DNA of 64,000 bases from JARRKU01 sp050288425 (GCA_050288425.1 JBNKDU010000147.1:1-64000); one strand, 5' to 3'; numbered from the stretch's first letter, positions 1 through 9,299 are shown. Numbers and translations are program-made. Notes: a model not told the origin generated them from the sequence alone.

Positions 1-267
1 TGCAACACCCATCAACCAGGCGAATATAGAGAAAGTCCTGACCATGTCGGCCTTTTCATAGGCCCGTGAACAAGTAAAATTAATGACAACCGGTTGCAAT
101 CCATCTAAAAATGCAAATAGATAAAATATAAGCAAAATCAAGGAAATATGCCCGAAGTCTTCAGAGCTTACATGCCGTGTGATAAAGGGAATGGACAATA
201 ATCCCACAACCGCATTCATAAGTGTTGCAATTGTGGAAAGAGCCACATTATTTTTTAATCGTGACAT
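1..267 (-). CDS. Polysaccharide flippase (Wzx/MATE-like), N-terminal part, cut by window edge
   Basis: Reading leftwards from an ATG at 267 gives 89 codons without a stop, running off the window start. The protein starts MSRLKNNVALSTIATLMNAV and continues with hydrophobic segments (about residues 8-28, 40-62 and 78-89) separated by short polar turns with 'PFITRHVSSEDFG'. That pattern (GLLSIPFITRHVS, then a second helix) is typical of the first helices of O-antigen or exopolysaccharide flippases, which move lipid-linked sugar units across the inner membrane. The Shine-Dalgarno sequence is weak. The rest of the gene and any glycosyltransferase neighbours lie outside, so the substrate cannot be judged. 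Confidence 0.7.
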   Translation of the reverse strand, partial: MSRLKNNVALSTIATLMNAVVGLLSIPFITRHVSSEDFGHISLILLIFYLFAFLDGLQPVVINFTCSRAYEKADMVRTFSIFAWLMGVA

Positions 268-600
268 CTTAATCAAATATTTTCTAAAAGAAGATACGTC
301 GTCATGAGCAGCAGTATGGTAACAAGCGAATTTATGCTCAATTTGCGCTGCCGCGAAAATAGGATAGTAAGGCTCCGCCCGCTCTGCGGGATGAGCCTTA
401 CTTAAAAACTTAATTTTTAACTGTTTTTAGGCAAAAGTGATTTCAGGCCTAGGGAACATAAGATGATATGGCTATCAATTTAAATGGCTGAAGCGACTAT
501 TTTTTATGCAACGGCAGCGTTAATAGTCTTTCCGTGGGTTATATTCAGATTTGGAACCTTGTTAATTAACCCTAACGTTGCATAAAATTCGAATTTTCTT
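268..600. other. Non-coding stretch with one perfect-arm hairpin
   Basis: No coding frame of convincing composition is present. It is AT-richer than the rest of the window and lies upstream of the leftward flippase gene, so it should hold that gene's promoter, although no clear -35/-10 pair was found. The only structured element is the inverted repeat at 366-402, described separately as a possible IS200 left-end hairpin. Confidence 0.5.
366..402. repeat. Inverted repeat, possible left-end hairpin of an IS200-type element
   Basis: Arms AGTAAGGCT (366-374) and AGCCTTACT (394-402) are perfect reverse complements. An inner CCCG/CGGG pairing extends the stem. The core GCTCTGCGGGA (381-391) recurs at 1156-1166, downstream of the IS200 transposase remnant. 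IS200/IS605 elements end in imperfect hairpins instead of terminal inverted repeats, so the pair could mark the two ends of one decayed element. No T-tract follows on the plus strand, which argues against a simple terminator. Confidence 0.4.
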
Positions 601-606
601 CGATGA

Positions 607-858
607 TCAGGCAGCTTTTTGCAACACGCTGAGCAAATGAATAAGATCTTTTCTGACCTCCTGATTTGCACTCATCGTCAGCGTGAGGTTTCCTTGAGGC
701 CGGATAATTCTTCCACCTCTTTGAATGATCCGGTGATGGATGGTATCCAGTTTTTCAAATTTCCATGCCGCAGGACGCTTGGCCAGGGCTCTCTGTGCAG
801 AAGGCTTCGCCAGCTTTTGAATTTCCCGCGACAGGTTGTGGGCCATCATCGCATCCAC
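607..858 (-). pseudogene. IS1380-family DDE transposase, C-terminal remnant
   Basis: The 83-residue frame reads like the extreme C-terminus of IS1380-group transposases: MAHNLSREIQ, then AKRPAAWKFEKLDTIHHRII, then RPQGNLTLTMSAN, then a short basic-hydrophobic tail and a stop. Only the last fifth of a transposase of roughly 430-460 residues is present, and in-frame stops lie directly upstream (865-867), so it is dead. Its broken edge at about 850-860 meets the opposite-strand IS200 remnant. Family assignment rests on recalled motif similarity. Confidence 0.65.
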
Positions 859-1095
859 ATGTGTTTAAAAGCGCAGCCAAATTTCAGTATCGCGTTTGTA
901 ATTGGCTTCATAAAAGGGAAAAGTGCCGTTCTGATTCACCGGAGGTTGTTAATGCAGATAAATATTTCTGGACTCAATTTTTGGGCGCGAGGATATTGCG
1001 TGAGCACAGTAGGCTTGGATGAGCAAACGATTCGCAAGTATATCCGTGAGCAGGAGCATTACGAGAAACAACAATTGGAGTTTGATTTCGAGTAA
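853..1095 (+). pseudogene. IS200-type Y1 transposase (TnpA), C-terminal remnant
   Basis: The frame ending at the TAA of 1093-1095 carries the hallmarks of IS200/IS605 TnpA: IHMCLK (end of the HUH region), GFIKGKSAVLIHR, FWARGYCVSTVGLDE and then YIREQE, where the Tyr and the Gln four residues on would be the nucleophile and the third metal ligand. The reading is open for about 80 residues. The N-terminal half, including the first His of the HUH pair, is missing: upstream sequence is antisense to the IS1380 remnant. The element therefore cannot make an active transposase. Hairpins just downstream (1101-1168) match the family's right-end structure. Confidence 0.75.
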
Positions 1096-1100
1096 CCAAG

Positions 1101-1168
1101 AGCCCCAACGGGGCTTTCCCAACGCCCCCCTCCGGGGGGCTTCCAGAGGCCTCCGGCTCTGCGGGAGG
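1101..1168. repeat. Three tandem hairpins after the IS200 remnant (terminator / right end)
   Basis: AGCCCC-aac-GGGGCT (1101-1115) starts five bases after the transposase stop and is followed by TT, so it may end its transcript. GCCCCCC-tcc-GGGGGGC (1124-1140) is a second perfect hairpin. CCTCC (1150-1154) pairs with GGAGG (1164-1168) around GGCTCTGCG, a core shared with the hairpin at 366-402. The last one is the best candidate for the element's right-end recognition hairpin. Confidence 0.5.
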
Positions 1169-1185
1169 AGATTCACTTTCTATAT

Positions 1186-1490
1186 AGAAACCCAATGAAT
1201 GAGGAACCGGAAAAAGCTCCGCTTGGTGAGTTACATCGACCCACCATGCTGGCAGAAAGAATTATGATGAGCGGCTAAAACCCGGAGTACTGAGAAAGTA
1301 GGGTATTGAATGAACGTTCCGTGGATTACTCCGATTTTCTGGAACCGGATAATGATTGAATTCCACCCAATGAAAGTTCTCCATATGCAACAACTCAGCT
1401 CATGCTTTCTTCAGCATGGCAAGCCGGTAAATTTTCCGTTCAGACTTTGAACACATGGGGATTGCGTTGTCAACGAAAAGCACAAAAAAA
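1186..1490. other. Non-coding stretch downstream of the IS remnants
   Basis: No supported gene. A 27-codon ATG frame (1195-1278) exists but has no ribosome site of note and no recognisable sequence. The stretch lies between the IS200 hairpins and the terminator of the leftward helix-hairpin-helix gene and looks like degraded DNA. Confidence 0.4.
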
Positions 1491-1520
1491 CCAGGCGTGA
1501 ATGGTACCCATCACGCCTGG
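1491..1520 (-). terminator. Intrinsic terminator of the ComEA-like gene
   Basis: CCAGGCGTGA (1491-1500) and TCACGCCTGG (1511-1520) form a perfect 10-bp stem with a 10-base loop. On the minus strand it is followed by a run of seven T (complement of 1484-1490), and it starts 27 bases after the stop of the gene at 1547-1834. TTTT also follows on the plus strand (1521-1524), so it may work both ways. Confidence 0.85.
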
Positions 1521-1546
1521 TTTTCATTAAAATTTTGCTAATATCG

Positions 1547-1834
1547 CTATTCGCTTTGTACGATAATCCGATCCAGATTCCTATCCAGAATCTTATGCCC
1601 GATTCCTTTTACCATCAGCAGGTCTTCCGGCTTTTGGAACGGTCCATTTTTCTCGCGGAATTCCAGAATGCGTTCGGCGTATTTCTGTCCGATTCCGTCG
1701 AGGGTCATGAGATCCTCTAAGGTTGCCGTGTTGATGTTCACTTTTTCCATGTCCGCCGCTAAGACGGGGACGACCCATGCCATCATCAGTGCTACGGTTA
1801 GCGCGGTTAGAACAGTCATGTTAGCCTTTTGCAT
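1547..1834 (-). CDS. Secreted helix-hairpin-helix (ComEA-like) protein
   Basis: A 95-residue protein. Residues 1-27 are a Sec signal peptide (charged start, hydrophobic core, VLAAD cleavage region). The remainder is a tandem helix-hairpin-helix module of the ComEA type: VNINTATLEDLMTLDGIG, then FREKNGPFQKPEDLLMVKGI. Such domains bind DNA without sequence preference. In competence systems ComEA pulls DNA across the periplasm, but small stand-alone homologues are common in Gram-negatives that are not known to be transformable. A strong GGAGGAGG site lies 4-5 bases before the ATG. It is monocistronic, with its own terminator, and no other com gene is nearby. Confidence 0.85.
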   Translation of the reverse strand: MQKANMTVLTALTVALMMAWVVPVLAADMEKVNINTATLEDLMTLDGIGQKYAERILEFREKNGPFQKPEDLLMVKGIGHKILDRNLDRIIVQSE

Positions 1835-2153
1835 TTAACCTCCTCCACATCTGAAAGCCTGAAAATATTGGCCGCAACCTCTTCCTGCTGGGACCACCCT
1901 ATCGTATTGAAAAAAAAAGGCAATACTAAAAATTTGGGGGTATTTTACTGTACGTTTTTTGGTAGTTTTTTTTAAGGTGAAATTCACGTGGAAAAAATGT
2001 AGCTTCAACCTATTGTTATTTATAAGAATAATATTGGCAACGGAAAAACGGTTGGATTGATGTCAGCACGCCATTTTGACTTACTCGAACCTTGCATAAT
2101 TTGCAGTCCTCGGTTATAGGGTCGTTTTCAACTTTTCTAATGACGCGGCAATC
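1835..2153. other. Divergent intergenic region, ComEA-like gene / Pfa-like gene
   Basis: About 320 bases of AT-rich DNA (A8 at 1911-1918 and T-tracts near 1955-1975) between two genes that face away from each other, so both promoters should be here. A poor plus-strand candidate is TTCAAC (2004-2009), 17 bases, AATAAT (2027-2032), which would leave a leader of about 115 bases before the Pfa-like gene. No palindromic operator was recognised. Confidence 0.4.
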
Positions 2154-5100
2154 ATGAATCCTTCCTTTCGTTCCCCAATCGCAATTGTCGCCATGGCGGG
2201 AATATTTCCACAGGCGCCGGATACCGTGTGTTTCTGGGAGAATATCTCCGAAATGCGTGGCGCTGTGGCCGCGACGCCGCCCCATCGGTGGATTGCTCCT
2301 GCAAATTGGGTCCTGGATCGCGATCTCGCTCCGGCCAGAACATACTCCGACAAGGCTTGTTTGATCGAAGGGTTTACGTTCGATCCGCATGGATATCATC
2401 TGGATAAAGCGCTGCTGTGGGATCTCGATCCGATGGTCCACTTGGCATTGCAATCCGCCCGCCGTGCATTGGAATCCACACGCATGGACTCGATCGACAG
2501 GCAACACATCGGGGTGATCCTGGCCGCCATTGCCTTGCCCACCGACGTGTCCTCGGCCATATCCCTGGAAATGATCCGGCGTCACTATCTCGACTCCGGG
2601 GATGCCGGTCGACGGGTCTCTTTTCCAACCAACCCGGATGCCCTTTCCGGCCGCGTGGTCAGCATGCCCGCCACATTGACCAGCATGGCCCTCGGCCTGG
2701 GGGGCTGCAGTTACACTTTGGATGCGGCCTGTGCCTCGTCGCTCTATGCGGTCAAGCTGGCATGCGACGAATTGCAGGCCCATCGGGCGGATGCCATGCT
2801 TGCCGGCGGTGTATCCCATCCCTCCTGTCTCTATACCCAGGTCGGATTTTCCCAGTTGCGGGCCTTGTCGCCAACTGGCCGCTGCGCGCCGTTCGATCGA
2901 TCGGCGGATGGTTTGGTGGTGGGGGAAGGCACCGGTGTGGTCGTGTTGAAGAGGCTGGAAGATGCCGTGGCCCATGGCGACATGGTGTATGGCATTATCC
3001 GGGGAATCGGCCTTTCCAACGACATGCGCGGCAATCTTCTGGCGCCGGAATCGGCCGGCCAGTTGCGGGCCATGCGCATGGCATACGAGCAGGCCGGATG
3101 GCGTCCCGGCGATGTGGATTACATCGAATGCCACGGCACGGGTACGCCCGTGGGCGATGCAACGGAATTGAAGAGCCTCGACGCATTGTGGCGCAAGGAC
3201 GATTGGCGCCAGGGCCAATGCGCCATCGGCTCGGTGAAATCCAACATCGGTCACCTGCTGACCGCCGCGGGTGCGGCCGGGTTGATCAAAACCCTCCTGG
3301 CTTTGCAGCACAAGATCCTGCCGCCATCGTTGAATTTCCAGGCCCCTTCGGATGACAGCCCATTGGCGGACGGTCCCTTCCATGTGCAGACCGTAGCGGC
3401 TCCCTGGCAACGACGGGACGACGCAACCTCGCGCAAAGCCGCCGTCAGCGCCTTCGGCTTCGGGGGAATCAACGGACACCTATTACTAGAGGAATTTACC
3501 GAACGGAACAAAACCGCCCCTTCAGCGACCTTTTCGATATCCGACTCCGGCGCGGCTTCGACAACGAAACCCGTGGCCATCGTGGGAATGGAACTGACCC
3601 TGGGATCCCTGAATTCCCTGGATGCCTTCCAGGAGGCGGTTTTCCAGGGCCAAAGCGTCCTCGCCGATGCGCCGGAGAATCGCTGGCATCTGATGGACGA
3701 AGTGCGGAGTCTCTTTCACGGCCGGTTGCCCAAAGGGGGGTTCCTGGAAAAGATCGCCATCGGGTTAGGAGAATTTCAGATCCCGCCGGGAGAGATCCCC
3801 GATATTCTGCTGCAGCAATTGCTGATGCTCAAAGTCGCCGCCGGTGCCATGCTCGACGCCGGTCTACCTTTGCGGGAAGCCCGGGAACGCATGGGGGCCG
3901 TCATCGGTATCGGCTTCGACTACGAAGCCACCGATTTTCATCTGCGTTGGGCCTTGCCCGGCCTGGGCAGGCAGTGGCGCGCCTCCGTCGGGAGGGAAGT
4001 CGATGCGCAGGAGATCGATCCATGGCTGCAGGCCGCGCAAGATCGCTGCGGCCCGCCGCTGACGGCCACCCGTACCTTGGGCGCCCTGGGAGGCATCGTG
4101 GCCAGCCGCATCGCCAGGGAATTTCGCCTCGGCGGACCGTCCTTCGTGGTCTCCGCCGAGGAGGCCTCGGGATTGCGTGCCGCCGAAATCGGCCTGCGCC
4201 TCCTGCAAGAAGGCAATGTCGATTCCATGTTGATCGGCGCCGTGGATCTGAACTGCGACGAACGCAATCTGGCCACCCTCTTCTCGCGAATGCAATCCAG
4301 CGGCAACCAGGCGGTGAGGCCCTTCGACCGGTCCGCCGACGGAACCCTGCCCGGCGAAGGCGCCGTCGCCATGGTCATCAAGCGCTTGGAGGATGCTAAA
4401 AAGGCCGGCGACCGGATCTACGCCGTGATCCAAGGCATGGGCAGCGCCAGCGGACAAGGGACCGACTCCCTGGTACCCGCCGTATCCACCTATGAGCGTT
4501 CTTTCGCCAAAGCCCTGCAGGATGCAAATCGATCCGCAGCCACCATCGACCTGATGGAAACCCACGGCAGCGGCATACCGGATCAGGACGATACCGAAGC
4601 AAAGGCGCTGCATCGCCTCTTCCGTCCAGAAACACGGCCCATTGAAAAAGCCGTCGCGGTGGGCACCCTCAAGCCGCTGGTCGGCCATACCGGCGTCACA
4701 TCGGGACTGGCTTCCCTGGCCAAGGCCGCCCTCAGCCTGTATCGACGAATCGTTCCTCCGGCGATCAACTATACCCTCCCCAGGGATGCCCGCTGGCAGG
4801 ACGGTCCCTTTCACATGCCCGTCAAACCGGGCTACTGGGCCGCAAACCGCCAGGATGGGCCGCGCACGGCCTGTGTGGCGGCCATGACCTCCGACGGGAC
4901 CTGCGCCCATGCCGTCCTGGTGGAGACCCCGCTCCAGGCTTCCTCCCCCGTATCCAAACCGGTTCTCCTCCGTCCTCCGGGTGCTCTCCCCAGCCACCTC
5001 TTCCTGTTGCGAGGCGACGATCCGCGCCAATTGCAACAGGAAATCAGGGCGCTCCAGAACCTGCACGATGCATTGCCCCATTCCGAAGTGGGCGATTTGA

Positions 5101-8100
5101 ATCGCCTGGCCGGCACCTGGCATCATCGCAAAACGAATACCCCCCGCGGTACCCGTGCATTGGCGATCGTGGCCGAAGACCTCGACGATTTGGCAGCCCG
5201 AATCAGTCAAGCCCGCCAGGTTGTGGAGGCGAACCGGGAATCCCGGGTCAGCGGTGCCGGCGGAGTCTGCTATTTTCCGCATCCCACCGGTTTCTCCGAA
5301 AAAATCGCATTTGTATACCCAGGATCGGGCAACCACTACATCGGCATGGGCCGCACCCTGGGCGTCTTATGGCCTGACGTGTTACGGCAGATGGAAGCCG
5401 CCACGGACCGATTCAAGGACCAGTGGCTGCCCCGGTATTACGAGCCCTGGCGGACGAACTGGCAATCCGGCTGGCGCCGGCAGGCATATGAAGAGCTGGT
5501 GGCCGACCCGTTGCGCACCATCTTCGGCCAGGTCATGTTCGGCGGCCAGATGACCGGGCTTTTGGAGCGCTTCAAACTGAGTCCCGACGCGGTCATCGGC
5601 TACAGCCTGGGAGAATCGGCCGCCCTGTTCGCCACCAACACCTGGCCCGATCGCGGGGAGATGCTCCAGCGGCTGGCCACATCCAATCTTTTCAAGACCG
5701 AGCTGGCCGGTCCCTGTCGCGCCTTGCAGAAAGCCTGGCGCCTGCCCGAGGATCAGTCGATCCGATGGCAGGTGGCCGCGGTAAATCGTGACCTGGAGAC
5801 GGTGGACCGCGCCATTGCCGACATCCCCCATGTGCGCCGGCTGATCGTCAACACCCCCACCCAATGCGTCATCGGCGGACTGGCCGACTCGGTGGCCAGG
5901 GCCATCGACAATATGCAATGCGATGCCGTCTATCTGGACGGCGTCGTGACGGTTCATTGCGACGCGGCCCGGCCTGCGGAGGATGCTTACAGGGAACTGC
6001 ACCGCTTCCCGACGACGCCGGTGGAAGGCCTGCGCTATTACAGCTGCGCCTTCGAACAGGACATGGACCTTACCAGCGAAAGCGCCGCGGCATCCATCAC
6101 CAGGCAGGCGATGGAAGGATTCGACTTCCCCGCGACCGTCCAGAAGGCATACGCTGAAGGCATCCGGATTTTCCTCGAGGTGGGGCCGCATAGTTCCTGC
6201 ACCCGCATGATCGACGAAATCCTCGGGGACCGCCCCCACCTGGCCGTGGCGGCCAACCGGCGGGAGGAAAGCGAGCCCCTGACCCTGATGAAGGCCGTGG
6301 CGACGCTGGCCGCCGCCGGCATCGATATCGATCTCGATCCGTTTTACGGGGGACTGGAAAAAACCAGGGCCGCGGGCGCCGATGGAAAAAGGAAGGTCAT
6401 CGAAATCTCCGTGGGCAAGGGCCCCTTGCCGCTGAAACCGCCCCCCGAAAGAACGCTTTCCAGCGACCATGGAAAAACGCCAGCCCCTCCCCTGCCATCT
6501 GTTGAGACCGTTGAAGCACCAACGGTCAGCACGGGTACCGCCGACATCGAGTTCAGCGCCATCATCCAGCAACTCAACGAAACCGTCGAGGCCACCACAA
6601 GGGTCCACGAGCAATTCCTCGAATTCTCCAGGCAATTGTCCCGGCAGTATGCCGAAGCCATGGAACTGCAGAACCAGCTCCAGGCGGAATGGCCCGGATC
6701 GACCATTCCCGCGCCGACGGATGAAATCGATAACTTTGACCTGAACCCGGACCGCGAGGCCATCGAAAAGGCAAGCGACGGGCAAGTGGCCTTCGACCGC
6801 CACCAGTGCATGGAGTTCGCCGTCGGATCGGTGGGCAGAATGCTGGGACCCGAGTTTGATATCATCGACACATACCCGGCCCGGGTGCGACTGCCCGACG
6901 AGCCGTTGATGCTGGTGGACCGCATCATGGCGGTGGAAGGCGAAAAACTCGGCCTCGGACCCGGCCGGGTCGTAACCGAGCACGACGTCCTGAAAGACGC
7001 CTGGTATTTAGATGGCGGCCGCGCGCCGGTGTGCATCTCCGTGGAAGCCGGCCAGGCCGATCTGTTTCTCTGCGCCTATCTCGGTATCGATCACCAGGTC
7101 AAAGGCCAACGCACCTATCGCCTGCTGGATGCCAGAATCCGGTTCCACCGCGGGCTGCCCCGACCCGGCGAAACCATTCGCTACGATATCCACATCGACA
7201 AGTTCGTCCGCCAGGAAGAGACCTACCTGTTCTTCTTCCGCTTCGAGGGTTTCATCGGCGACCAGAAACTGATCACCATGACCGACGGTTGCGCCGGGTT
7301 CTTCACCGAAGAAGAGGTGCGCAACTCCGGCGGCATCCTGCTCACCGACGACGATCGCAAACCCGGCGCCAGTCTGGACGCCAGGCCCTACACCCCCTTG
7401 CTGCCCCTGGAAAACATCACCTGCGACGACCGGCAAATCGATGCCCTGCGGCAAGGTGATGTCGGCGCCTGTTTCGGCACCAGATTCGCCGGCCTGCGCT
7501 TGCCCGAATCCTTGCGCCTTCCCTCCGGACGCATGCGGCTCATCGATCGCATCGTTGCGCTGGAACCCCTCGGCGGGCGATTCGGCAAGGGCTACATCAA
7601 GGCCGAGGCCGACATCCATCCCGACGACTGGTTCCTCACCTGCCATTTCGTGGACGACATGGTCATGCCCGGCACCTTGATGTACGAGTGTTGCGCCCAT
7701 ACGCTGCGGGTGCTGCTGCTGCGCATGGGATGGATCGTCGACCATGCAGATGCGGCCTACGAACCGGTTCAAGGCATCGACTGCCGGCTGAAATGCCGGG
7801 GGCCGGTGACCCCCCGGACCCGGAAGGTCCACTACGCGGTGGAAATCAAGGAGATGGGCTACCATCCCGAGCCCTATGTCATCGCCGACGCCCACATGTA
7901 TGCCGACGGCCGCTACATCGTCTTTTTCAAAGACATGTCCATGCAGATGACCCATGTGTCCGAGGCAGAGTGCAAAGACTTCTGGCAGCGAAGACATGCG
8001 GCCGGCGCGGAGGCCGGCCCTACCCTCGATCCCCAATCAGATGCCGATCTGATGATCATTGTCGGGCAGGGATTCGTTCCCGCAGAGTCGCAGGGAGAAT

Positions 8101-9278
8101 TCACTATCGGCACGTCGCCGATGGAGCAGCCCTCGACTTTTCGACCGCTCTTCGACCGGCACCATATCCTGGAGTTCGCCGTGGGACGTCCCTCGGCCGC
8201 TTTCGGCCAGCCCTATTCGGCGTTCGACCGACAGCGCACCATCGCCCGGCTGCCCGGACCGCCCTATTGTTTTATTGACCGCATCACCGCCATCGAACCC
8301 CGGCCGTGGGTACTGCAAGCCGACGGATGGGTGGAAGCGCAATACGATGTCCCGGCCGACGAATGGTATTTCGCCGCCGATCGCAGCGGCTGCATGCCCT
8401 TCTGCGTGCTGCTGGAAATCGCCCTGCAGCCCTGCGGCTGGCTGGCGGCCTATGCCGGTTCGGCGCTGAAGAGTGAAAAGGACCTCAAATTCCGCAACCT
8501 GGGCGGTCAGGCCACCCTGCACGCCAATCTCTTGCCCGTGAAGCAGACCCTGACCATGCGCACCCGCATGACCAAGGTCTCGGAAGCGGCCGACATGATC
8601 ATCGAACATTTCGATTTCCAGGTATTGCGCGACGGACACCCCGTTTACACCGGCACCACCTACTTCGGCTTCTTCACCTCCGAGGCCCTTTCCCGCCAGG
8701 TCGGTTTGCGGGAAAAAATCTATACACCCGATGAACAGGACCTGGAAAGCGCCGCACATGTGGCGTTCCCCGCGGATGCGCCCGTCACACCGGAAGATGC
8801 CAAGGCAACCGGAACTTACCATCCGACCGGTTTACAAATGCCGGCCAGGGCCATCTGCATGCTCGACGGAATCGAAATATACAACCCCGGGGGCGGACCC
8901 GAAGATCTGGGATTCATCCGCGGCTTCAAGCGGGTGGATCCCGGCGAGTGGTTTTTCAAGGCCCACTTCTACCAGGATCCGGTCTGTCCAGGATCGCTGG
9001 GCGTGGAATCTTTCCTGCAACTGCTCAAATATGCCGCCCTGCAGCGCTGGCCCCGACGGGTCGCCGGCCACCGCTTCGAACTGGTGTCGGGCCATCGCCA
9101 CCAGTGGTCCTACCGCGGGCAGGTGATCCCGTCCAATGGGAAGGTTACCGTGGATGCGGTCATCACCGGCGTCCAGGAGGATCCTTCGCCGGCCCTCTTT
9201 GCCGACGGCAGCTTGCATGTGGATGGAATTTCAATATACAAGATGGAGGGTTTCGGCCTGCGGCTGGTCCCTTTATAA
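2154..9278 (+). CDS. Giant KS-CLF-AT-(hot dog)4 protein, Pfa3/PfaC-like polyunsaturated fatty acid synthase subunit
   Basis: 2374 residues. Domain 1 (about 8-450) is an active-type ketosynthase with Cys193 in DAACASS, His327 in ECHGTGT and His367 in KSNIGH. Domain 2 (about 465-930) is KS-like, but Glu670 replaces the Cys (SAEEAS) while His804 and His845 remain, as expected for a chain-length-factor-like partner. Domain 3 (about 1040-1340) is an acyltransferase with Ser1151 in GYSLGES and a likely His1268. A Pro/Gln-rich linker with a coiled stretch (about 1410-1540) leads to four FabA-type hot dog folds. Folds 2 and 4 have His1831 and His2271 with PG eight to nine residues on and Glu 14 residues on; folds 1 and 3 lack the His, giving two pseudo-dimeric dehydratases. 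This KS-CLF-AT-DH-DH order is that of myxobacterial Pfa3; PfaC lacks the AT. No ACP, KR or ER domain is visible. The ATG has a poor ribosome site. oleA follows 21 bases after the stop. Confidence 0.85.
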   Translation: MNPSFRSPIAIVAMAGIFPQAPDTVCFWENISEMRGAVAATPPHRWIAPANWVLDRDLAPARTYSDKACLIEGFTFDPHGYHLDKALLWDLDPMVHLALQSARRALESTRMDSIDRQHIGVILAAIALPTDVSSAISLEMIRRHYLDSGDAGRRVSFPTNPDALSGRVVSMPATLTSMALGLGGCSYTLDAACASSLYAVKLACDELQAHRADAMLAGGVSHPSCLYTQVGFSQLRALSPTGRCAPFDRSADGLVVGEGTGVVVLKRLEDAVAHGDMVYGIIRGIGLSNDMRGNLLAPESAGQLRAMRMAYEQAGWRPGDVDYIECHGTGTPVGDATELKSLDALWRKDDWRQGQCAIGSVKSNIGHLLTAAGAAGLIKTLLALQHKILPPSLNFQAPSDDSPLADGPFHVQTVAAPWQRRDDATSRKAAVSAFGFGGINGHLLLEEFTERNKTAPSATFSISDSGAASTTKPVAIVGMELTLGSLNSLDAFQEAVFQGQSVLADAPENRWHLMDEVRSLFHGRLPKGGFLEKIAIGLGEFQIPPGEIPDILLQQLLMLKVAAGAMLDAGLPLREARERMGAVIGIGFDYEATDFHLRWALPGLGRQWRASVGREVDAQEIDPWLQAAQDRCGPPLTATRTLGALGGIVASRIAREFRLGGPSFVVSAEEASGLRAAEIGLRLLQEGNVDSMLIGAVDLNCDERNLATLFSRMQSSGNQAVRPFDRSADGTLPGEGAVAMVIKRLEDAKKAGDRIYAVIQGMGSASGQGTDSLVPAVSTYERSFAKALQDANRSAATIDLMETHGSGIPDQDDTEAKALHRLFRPETRPIEKAVAVGTLKPLVGHTGVTSGLASLAKAALSLYRRIVPPAINYTLPRDARWQDGPFHMPVKPGYWAANRQDGPRTACVAAMTSDGTCAHAVLVETPLQASSPVSKPVLLRPPGALPSHLFLLRGDDPRQLQQEIRALQNLHDALPHSEVGDLNRLAGTWHHRKTNTPRGTRALAIVAEDLDDLAARISQARQVVEANRESRVSGAGGVCYFPHPTGFSEKIAFVYPGSGNHYIGMGRTLGVLWPDVLRQMEAATDRFKDQWLPRYYEPWRTNWQSGWRRQAYEELVADPLRTIFGQVMFGGQMTGLLERFKLSPDAVIGYSLGESAALFATNTWPDRGEMLQRLATSNLFKTELAGPCRALQKAWRLPEDQSIRWQVAAVNRDLETVDRAIADIPHVRRLIVNTPTQCVIGGLADSVARAIDNMQCDAVYLDGVVTVHCDAARPAEDAYRELHRFPTTPVEGLRYYSCAFEQDMDLTSESAAASITRQAMEGFDFPATVQKAYAEGIRIFLEVGPHSSCTRMIDEILGDRPHLAVAANRREESEPLTLMKAVATLAAAGIDIDLDPFYGGLEKTRAAGADGKRKVIEISVGKGPLPLKPPPERTLSSDHGKTPAPPLPSVETVEAPTVSTGTADIEFSAIIQQLNETVEATTRVHEQFLEFSRQLSRQYAEAMELQNQLQAEWPGSTIPAPTDEIDNFDLNPDREAIEKASDGQVAFDRHQCMEFAVGSVGRMLGPEFDIIDTYPARVRLPDEPLMLVDRIMAVEGEKLGLGPGRVVTEHDVLKDAWYLDGGRAPVCISVEAGQADLFLCAYLGIDHQVKGQRTYRLLDARIRFHRGLPRPGETIRYDIHIDKFVRQEETYLFFFRFEGFIGDQKLITMTDGCAGFFTEEEVRNSGGILLTDDDRKPGASLDARPYTPLLPLENITCDDRQIDALRQGDVGACFGTRFAGLRLPESLRLPSGRMRLIDRIVALEPLGGRFGKGYIKAEADIHPDDWFLTCHFVDDMVMPGTLMYECCAHTLRVLLLRMGWIVDHADAAYEPVQGIDCRLKCRGPVTPRTRKVHYAVEIKEMGYHPEPYVIADAHMYADGRYIVFFKDMSMQMTHVSEAECKDFWQRRHAAGAEAGPTLDPQSDADLMIIVGQGFVPAESQGEFTIGTSPMEQPSTFRPLFDRHHILEFAVGRPSAAFGQPYSAFDRQRTIARLPGPPYCFIDRITAIEPRPWVLQADGWVEAQYDVPADEWYFAADRSGCMPFCVLLEIALQPCGWLAAYAGSALKSEKDLKFRNLGGQATLHANLLPVKQTLTMRTRMTKVSEAADMIIEHFDFQVLRDGHPVYTGTTYFGFFTSEALSRQVGLREKIYTPDEQDLESAAHVAFPADAPVTPEDAKATGTYHPTGLQMPARAICMLDGIEIYNPGGGPEDLGFIRGFKRVDPGEWFFKAHFYQDPVCPGSLGVESFLQLLKYAALQRWPRRVAGHRFELVSGHRHQWSYRGQVIPSNGKVTVDAVITGVQEDPSPALFADGSLHVDGISIYKMEGFGLRLVPL

Positions 9279-9299
9279 ACGGATAACCAAGAATCGCTC

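Noticed and set aside
619..852. Plus-strand frame upstream of the IS200 remnant as its N-terminal half
   Set aside because: It is the antisense of the IS1380 remnant and has no TnpA motifs before IHMCLK.
1195..1278. 27-codon frame MNEEPEKAPLGELHRPTMLA...
   Set aside because: No ribosome site, no family signal and it lies among IS debris.
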